Shown in pieces: positions 59,877-64,000 of a stretch of 64,000 nt of DNA; positions within the stretch are counted from its first letter, which is position 1, and every line of letters starts with the position of its first letter. The notes below the pieces were generated by a model that was not told the origin of the DNA, ran no database searches, and saw only the letters and a program-made list of their open reading frames with translations. The DNA is from Microcebus murinus (lineage: Eukaryota; Chordata; Mammalia; Primates; Cheirogaleidae): positions 58,618,001 to 58,682,000 of the forward strand of contig NC_134109.1 in assembly GCF_040939455.1 (NCBI RefSeq), given 5' to 3'. The translations under genes and the position numbers were made by a program.

Positions 59877-60085
59877 CAACTGTAATATTGGGACTTCCCT
59901 GCCTAATCCCTGATAAATAACACCCTTCAGTCCCTCTCTGTCTTAGCACTTATCACTCTCTGAAGTTATTTTATATTTTTAGTACATGTTAATTGTCTGA
60001 TTCTCTCCCACTAGAATTCATGCTTAATGAGTACAGAAACTTTGTCTTGGTCATTGATTCATCCTTGGAAACTCTAAGTGATGCC
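59877..60085 (+). mobile_element. L2 LINE, part 2
   Basis: Resumes the L2 ('ttagcacttatcactctctg', 'cactagaattcatgcttaat', 'gagtacagaaactttgtctt'). Confidence 0.75.
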
Positions 60086-60089
60086 AAGA

Positions 60090-60715
60090 ATATGGTCTCA
60101 GCTCATTGACTATTTTTAAGAAAGGCTGGTTCTCTTCCCACTCAGCTGTTTCTCCCAAAAAACCTTTGCAGCCTCTAGAATCAAAGCAACCTTTGCTGGA
60201 GTCTTGGTGGCCATCACTGGAGAAGGCACCACAGGTATTCAAGTCAAAGGCATCACCACCTCTCTAGGCCAATCATGGGCAAGAGTGATTTGATTTGGGA
60301 GATGAGTTGGACAAGACGAGGGGAATAGCTTTTGGCCAGAGGAGGATAAAAGGACATATCAGATATTCTTCAATAGACAATCAGTCTCTTTTTGGATGGC
60401 CTCGAGTTTCTGGGGCACCAGCTCTTCCTCATGTGGCTGAAAGCTTCTAGTTTCCACAATATTTTATTTTCATCCTTTTCTCTGAGCCTCTTCAGTGGCA
60501 GAAAGCTTCAGCTTGCTTTCCCGGCCAGGTTCCTATCTGCCACTTCTCAACCTCATTTTTATTTTGTCTAGTTTGTGATCTGATCATTTTGATCCATTGC
60601 AAAATACTTTAAACACTATTTCTTTAATTCAGATTGGTAATTAAGAGTAATAACTATTGGTTTTTTCCTCTTATCCCTGTGGTTTTCTTATCTGTTGCTA
60701 CTGGTCACTTAAAAA
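60090..60715. other. Unassigned noncoding sequence
   Basis: No supported gene or named repeat. Confidence 0.5.
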
Positions 60716-60719
60716 ATAT

Positions 60720-60764
60720 GATAGATTAGATAGATAATAGGTAGGTAGGTAGGTAGATAGATAT
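60720..60764. repeat. TAGA/TAGG tetranucleotide repeat
   Basis: 'gataataggtaggtaggtag' followed by GATA units. Confidence 0.9.
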
Positions 60765-60773
60765 TATTCATAT

Positions 60774-60929
60774 TTTATTTGTGGTGTTGTTTGAGAACAT
60801 CTTTCAAGGGGTCTGTGGCTGGTGACCACACAGAATTACTTCTGTATTTGGTAAGTGCCCTTTTTCCAATGCCAAGTCTGGAAAGCACTTGTTTTCTGCC
60901 AATTTCCTAACTAATGAACAAAGTCTCCT
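60774..60929 (+). repeat. Source copy of a 156-bp duplication
   Basis: Repeated in the same orientation at 61448-61603 with two visible mismatches. No SINE or LINE is recognisable in the unit, so it is probably unique DNA. Confidence 0.92.
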
Positions 60930-61289
60930 CCCTTCCTCCCTTCCAGTTATTATAATTTCTATAAAGCCACAGCCATTCTCTTTATGTGTTTAGTAACAAA
61001 TCAAAAAGAAAAATTAAATGAAAATTACTCCCAAGTTTTGAGCTAACTTTATATGTGTAACGCTTCATAAATTAAATAAAAGCCTTTTCCTTTAAGACTC
61101 TCTGTAGCATTTATTTGGGCATTTAATCATTGGTTTCATAAGCAGTTAGTGAAAAACTATCACGTGCTAGATGCTAGGTATATGTAGGAGTTGGGCGATA
61201 ACCTATTCAAGACACAAGATACAGTTGCTACTGTTAAGGGATTTTGTTCTTAATTAAGTATTAAATAATTACACATCGTATGTTGGACT

Positions 61290-61440
61290 AGCCAGGGTTC
61301 TCCAGAAAAACAGACCCAATAGGATGTGTATATAGAGAGATTTATTTTAAGGAATGGGCTTGTATGAGTATGGAGCTGGCAATTCCAAATTCTGCAGTGT
61401 AGTCCAGAAGCTGGAGACCTGTAAAGCTTCCTTAAAAAGG
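61290..61440. mobile_element. Old interspersed repeat, family unresolved
   Basis: 'cagggttctccagaaaaaca' and 'gacccaataggatgtgtata' begin a familiar old repeat, cut at 61441 by the chimeric insertion. Confidence 0.4.
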
Positions 61441-61449
61441 CTACATATT
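61441..61449. repeat. Target-site duplication of the chimeric insertion, left copy
   Basis: CTACATATT, repeated at 61871-61879. With one mismatch the match extends left to AAAAAG. The last two bases also belong to the duplicated segment, a microhomology. Confidence 0.75.
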
Positions 61450-61603
61450 TATTTGTGGTGTTGTTTGAGAACATCTTTCAAGGGGTCTGTGGCTGGTGAC
61501 CACACAGAATTACTTCTGTATTTGGCAAGTGTCCTTTTTCCAATGCCAAGTCTGGAAAGCACTTGTTTTCTGCCAATTTCCTAACTAATGAACAAAGTCT
61601 CCT
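61448..61603 (+). repeat. Copied 156-bp segment at the 5' end of an Alu insertion
   Basis: Near-identical copy of 60774-60929. It is joined to Alu at a CCT shared by both sequences. Confidence 0.92.
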
Positions 61604-61870
61604 GGGAGACTAGCACTCTGGGAGGCCGAGGCAGGAGGATTGCTTGAGCTCAGGAGTTCAAGACCAGCCTGAGCAAGAGTGAGACCCCATCTCTGCTAAA
61701 AATAGAAAAATTAGCCAAGTGTGGTGGCTTGGGCCTGTAGTTCAAGCTATTCAGGAGGCTCAGGCAGGAAGATCACTTGAACCCAAGAGTTTGAGATTGC
61801 AGTGAGCTATGATGTTGCTTCTGTACTCTACACAGGGTGACAGAGAGAGACTCTGTCTCAAAAAAAAAGT
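61604..61870 (+). mobile_element. 5'-truncated Alu SINE, strepsirrhine type
   Basis: Begins near base 30 of the Alu ('tagcactctgggaggccgag') and runs through both monomers ('cctgagcaagagtgagaccc', 'aaaatagaaaaattagccaa') to a poly-A tail. Together with the 156-bp segment it lies between one pair of target duplications. Confidence 0.93.
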
Positions 61871-62034
61871 CTACATATTCATAAATAAGCATGTAAGCAT
61901 ATGTGCATGATAAATAAAAATAGGATTTAACCGCCATTCTAGTTTATGTTTCATTACATTTGTAAATCAACAGTCATTATGGACAGAGACATTTAACTTC
62001 CTTTTTTGTTTTTGTTTTTAAGGCTAACTAAAAA

Positions 62035-62690
62035 CATATCCTCTTAAATAGGACATCTTGATTCCTTTCAATTCTTTGTAATATTTTGCAGTGAACATTC
62101 TTGTGTATAAATTGTCATATGTATAGCTCATCATTTCCTATGGTAAACACTTAAAAGTAGAAATATTTCATCAAAATAGTACTCCAGTGTGGTTTTAATT
62201 TCTCTTTCCATGATGCTAATGAGCGTGAACACCTGTACATATGCCTATTGGCCATTTAGATATCCTCTTTTGGGAAGTGCCTGTTTGGCAAGGTTTTGCC
62301 CATTTTTCTATTGGGTACTCAGTGTTTTTTAATTAATTTGGATGAATTCTTTATATATTTTGGATGTGAGTGCTCTGTAGGACATGTATATGCAAATATT
62401 TTCTCCCACCCTGTGGCTTGCTTTTTATTCTCTTAATGTTGTCTTTTGCTGAACAAAAGTCCTTAATTTTAACTTAGTCATATTTATCTCTTTTCATTTA
62501 CAGTTAATGCTTTTTGCTTCTTGTTTTGAAAAATCCTTGCTTACTCAAGGTCATAAAGATATTCTTCTCTGTTTTCTTCTGCAAGTTTTATTTTTTATTT
62601 CTTGCAGAAGCTTTAACTTTCATATTTATATCTACAATCAATCTGTAATTCACATTTGTGTGTGATATGAAGTATTTGCCGTAAAGTAAA
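62035..62690 (-). mobile_element. Old L1 fragment
   Basis: Antisense ORF2 and C-terminal text ('tgcctattggccatttagat', 'attttctcccaccctgtggc', 'gaaaaatccttgcttactca'). Confidence 0.78.
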
Positions 62691-63010
62691 ACACAGGTGC
62701 AGAAAATCTCACGAAACAAATGTATAACCTAATGAATTATTATTGGTCAAACACCACCAAGATCAAGAAATAGAACTTTGCCCACCACTCCTGGTGCCCC
62801 TCCATGTGCCCCTTCCCCATCCCAGTCCTCTCCCTGATCCTGATGTCGAATGCCGTTGGAATTGTCCCACATTAGGCCAAAATGGCCATGGAAAACGTAT
62901 GATCCCAGGCAAGACAGCTCTCTGCAGCTGAGACAGATCCTGAAGTAGCTGAGAGCTCCCCACAGCAGCTCGGCAAGTCTTCCTTGGGTAGTGAATCTCC
63001 CTGTCTAGCA
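62691..63010. other. Possible old repeat, unresolved
   Basis: 'gatcaagaaatagaactttg' and 'cccaccactcctggtgcccc' look like a known old repeat, but it cannot be named. No coding support for the two overlapping frames. Confidence 0.35.
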
Positions 63011-63014
63011 CACC

Positions 63015-63390
63015 TTGTCACCTAGTTTTGTCTGGGGCAATTTTATTTGAAATTACATTGAATCTATAGATAAATTTGGAAGAATTAATTTTGTAGAATC
63101 TTTATAATATTTAGTCTTCCAATGCATAAAACGGCATGTTTCTTCACTTTAGTTTTGTAATTTTTTTATATTTTATAGTTTTCTTTGTAGAAGTCTTATA
63201 CATCTTTTGCTAGATTTTTCTCCTAGTAATTTAATGTTTTTGATGATGTGATATCTTTTAAATTTCATTTTCTAATTGTTTACTGCTGGTTGGTTTATTT
63301 GCTGTTTTAGTACATTGGTCTTCTGTCTAGTGACCTTTCTAGATTCACTTAATAATTTTAACAGTTTTTCTACAGATTCATTTGGATTTG
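63015..63390 (-). mobile_element. Old L1 ORF2 fragment
   Basis: Antisense ORF2 text ('attacattgaatctatagat', 'tcctagtaatttaatgtttt'). Confidence 0.7.
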
Positions 63391-63394
63391 CTTT

Positions 63395-64000
63395 GTTTCT
63401 TTATTTTTTATTGAGGTAAAATATACATATATAAATTACTATCTTGACCATCTTTAAGTGTACAGTTCATTGGTAATAAATGCATTTATATCCTTTTATT
63501 CCCTCTTCATCACCCCTCCCTCCTCACCTTCCTGGCTTCTGGTAACCACCAATCTATTCTCTGTCTTCATGAGATCCACATTTTTAGCTCCCATATATAA
63601 GTAAGAATGTATAATATTTGTCTTTCTGTGTTTGGCTTAGCCCACTTAACATAATTGCTTCCAGTTCTTTCTGTGTTGTAGCAAATAACAGGATTTCATT
63701 CTCTTATGGCTGCATAATATTGCATTATGTATATGAGCCACATTTTCTGTATTCATTGATCCATGGATGGGCAGTTTGATTGATTCCATATCTTGGCTAC
63801 TGTGAATAGTACTGCAATAAACATGAGAGTGCAGGTATCTTTTTGATATATTGATTTCCTTTCTTTCAGATATATACCCAGTAGTGGAATTGCTTGATCA
63901 TATAGTAGTTCTAGTTTTCGTTTTTTGAGGAACCTCTGCACTGTTCTCCATAGTGGCTGTACTAATTTACATTCCCACCAACAGTGCACAAGGTTCCCCT
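63395..64000 (-). mobile_element. L1 3' end, runs off the window
   Basis: Antisense 3' UTR ('tattgaggtaaaatatacat') followed by ORF2 C-terminal text. The minus-strand frame at 63753-63989 keeps [18 protein letters not shown] and PLLGIYLKE-like wording, and reading continues beyond base 64000. Confidence 0.88.

Overview
This is a nuclear, gene-poor stretch of a mammalian genome, most likely from a strepsirrhine primate (lemur, loris or galago type). The pointers are dimeric Alu SINEs with strepsirrhine-style wording, a full-length young L1 whose 3' tail differs from human L1, and ordinary mammalian fossils (L2, MIR, MER5A, MaLR LTRs, old L1). The species cannot be fixed from the sequence alone. 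I found no host protein-coding exon with support. The only intact long reading frames are the two of one L1 retrotransposon.

Layout. 1-9,550: AT-rich sequence with L2, MIR, MER5A, an old L1 3' end, an L1/HAL1-like ORF1 fossil and the start of a minus-strand L1 fossil. A young-looking 453-bp TA-flanked DNA transposon (5085-5537) sits inside an L2. 9,554-16,371: a complete 6.56-kb L1 with intact ORF1 (330 aa) and ORF2 (1291 aa) and a perfect 13-bp target-site duplication. It landed on the site duplication of an older L1 fragment. 17,898-18,178: a dimeric Alu. 18,350-21,394: a retrocopied transcript of a class I endogenous retrovirus (R-U5, leader, env remnant, U3-R, poly-A) with a Y3 RNA copy at its 3' end, interrupting an MLT1-type LTR. 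21,930-33,700: mostly unique sequence with scattered L2, MIR and L1. Within it, 29,580-31,300 is repeat-poor and a candidate conserved noncoding region. 33,700-41,690: nested L1s, including a decayed near-full-length L1 (35,035-40,565) with the reverse-transcriptase core deleted. 41,690-58,190: unique sequence with MIR, L2, Alu, a truncated L1 (52,398-53,543) and a MaLR-like LTR. 58,195-64,000: minus-strand L1s, an L2 split by an MST-type LTR, and a chimeric insertion joining a 156-bp copy of nearby DNA to a 5'-truncated Alu.

The genes that act together are the L1 pair. ORF1p is the RNA-binding chaperone and ORF2p the endonuclease/reverse transcriptase. That machinery, acting in trans, is the likely origin of the Alus, the Y3 copy and the retroviral retrocopy. 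The most notable items are the intact L1 with a short possible 3' transduction, the double use of one insertion site, the ERV/Y3 composite, the templated Alu chimera and the TA-flanked DNA transposon.
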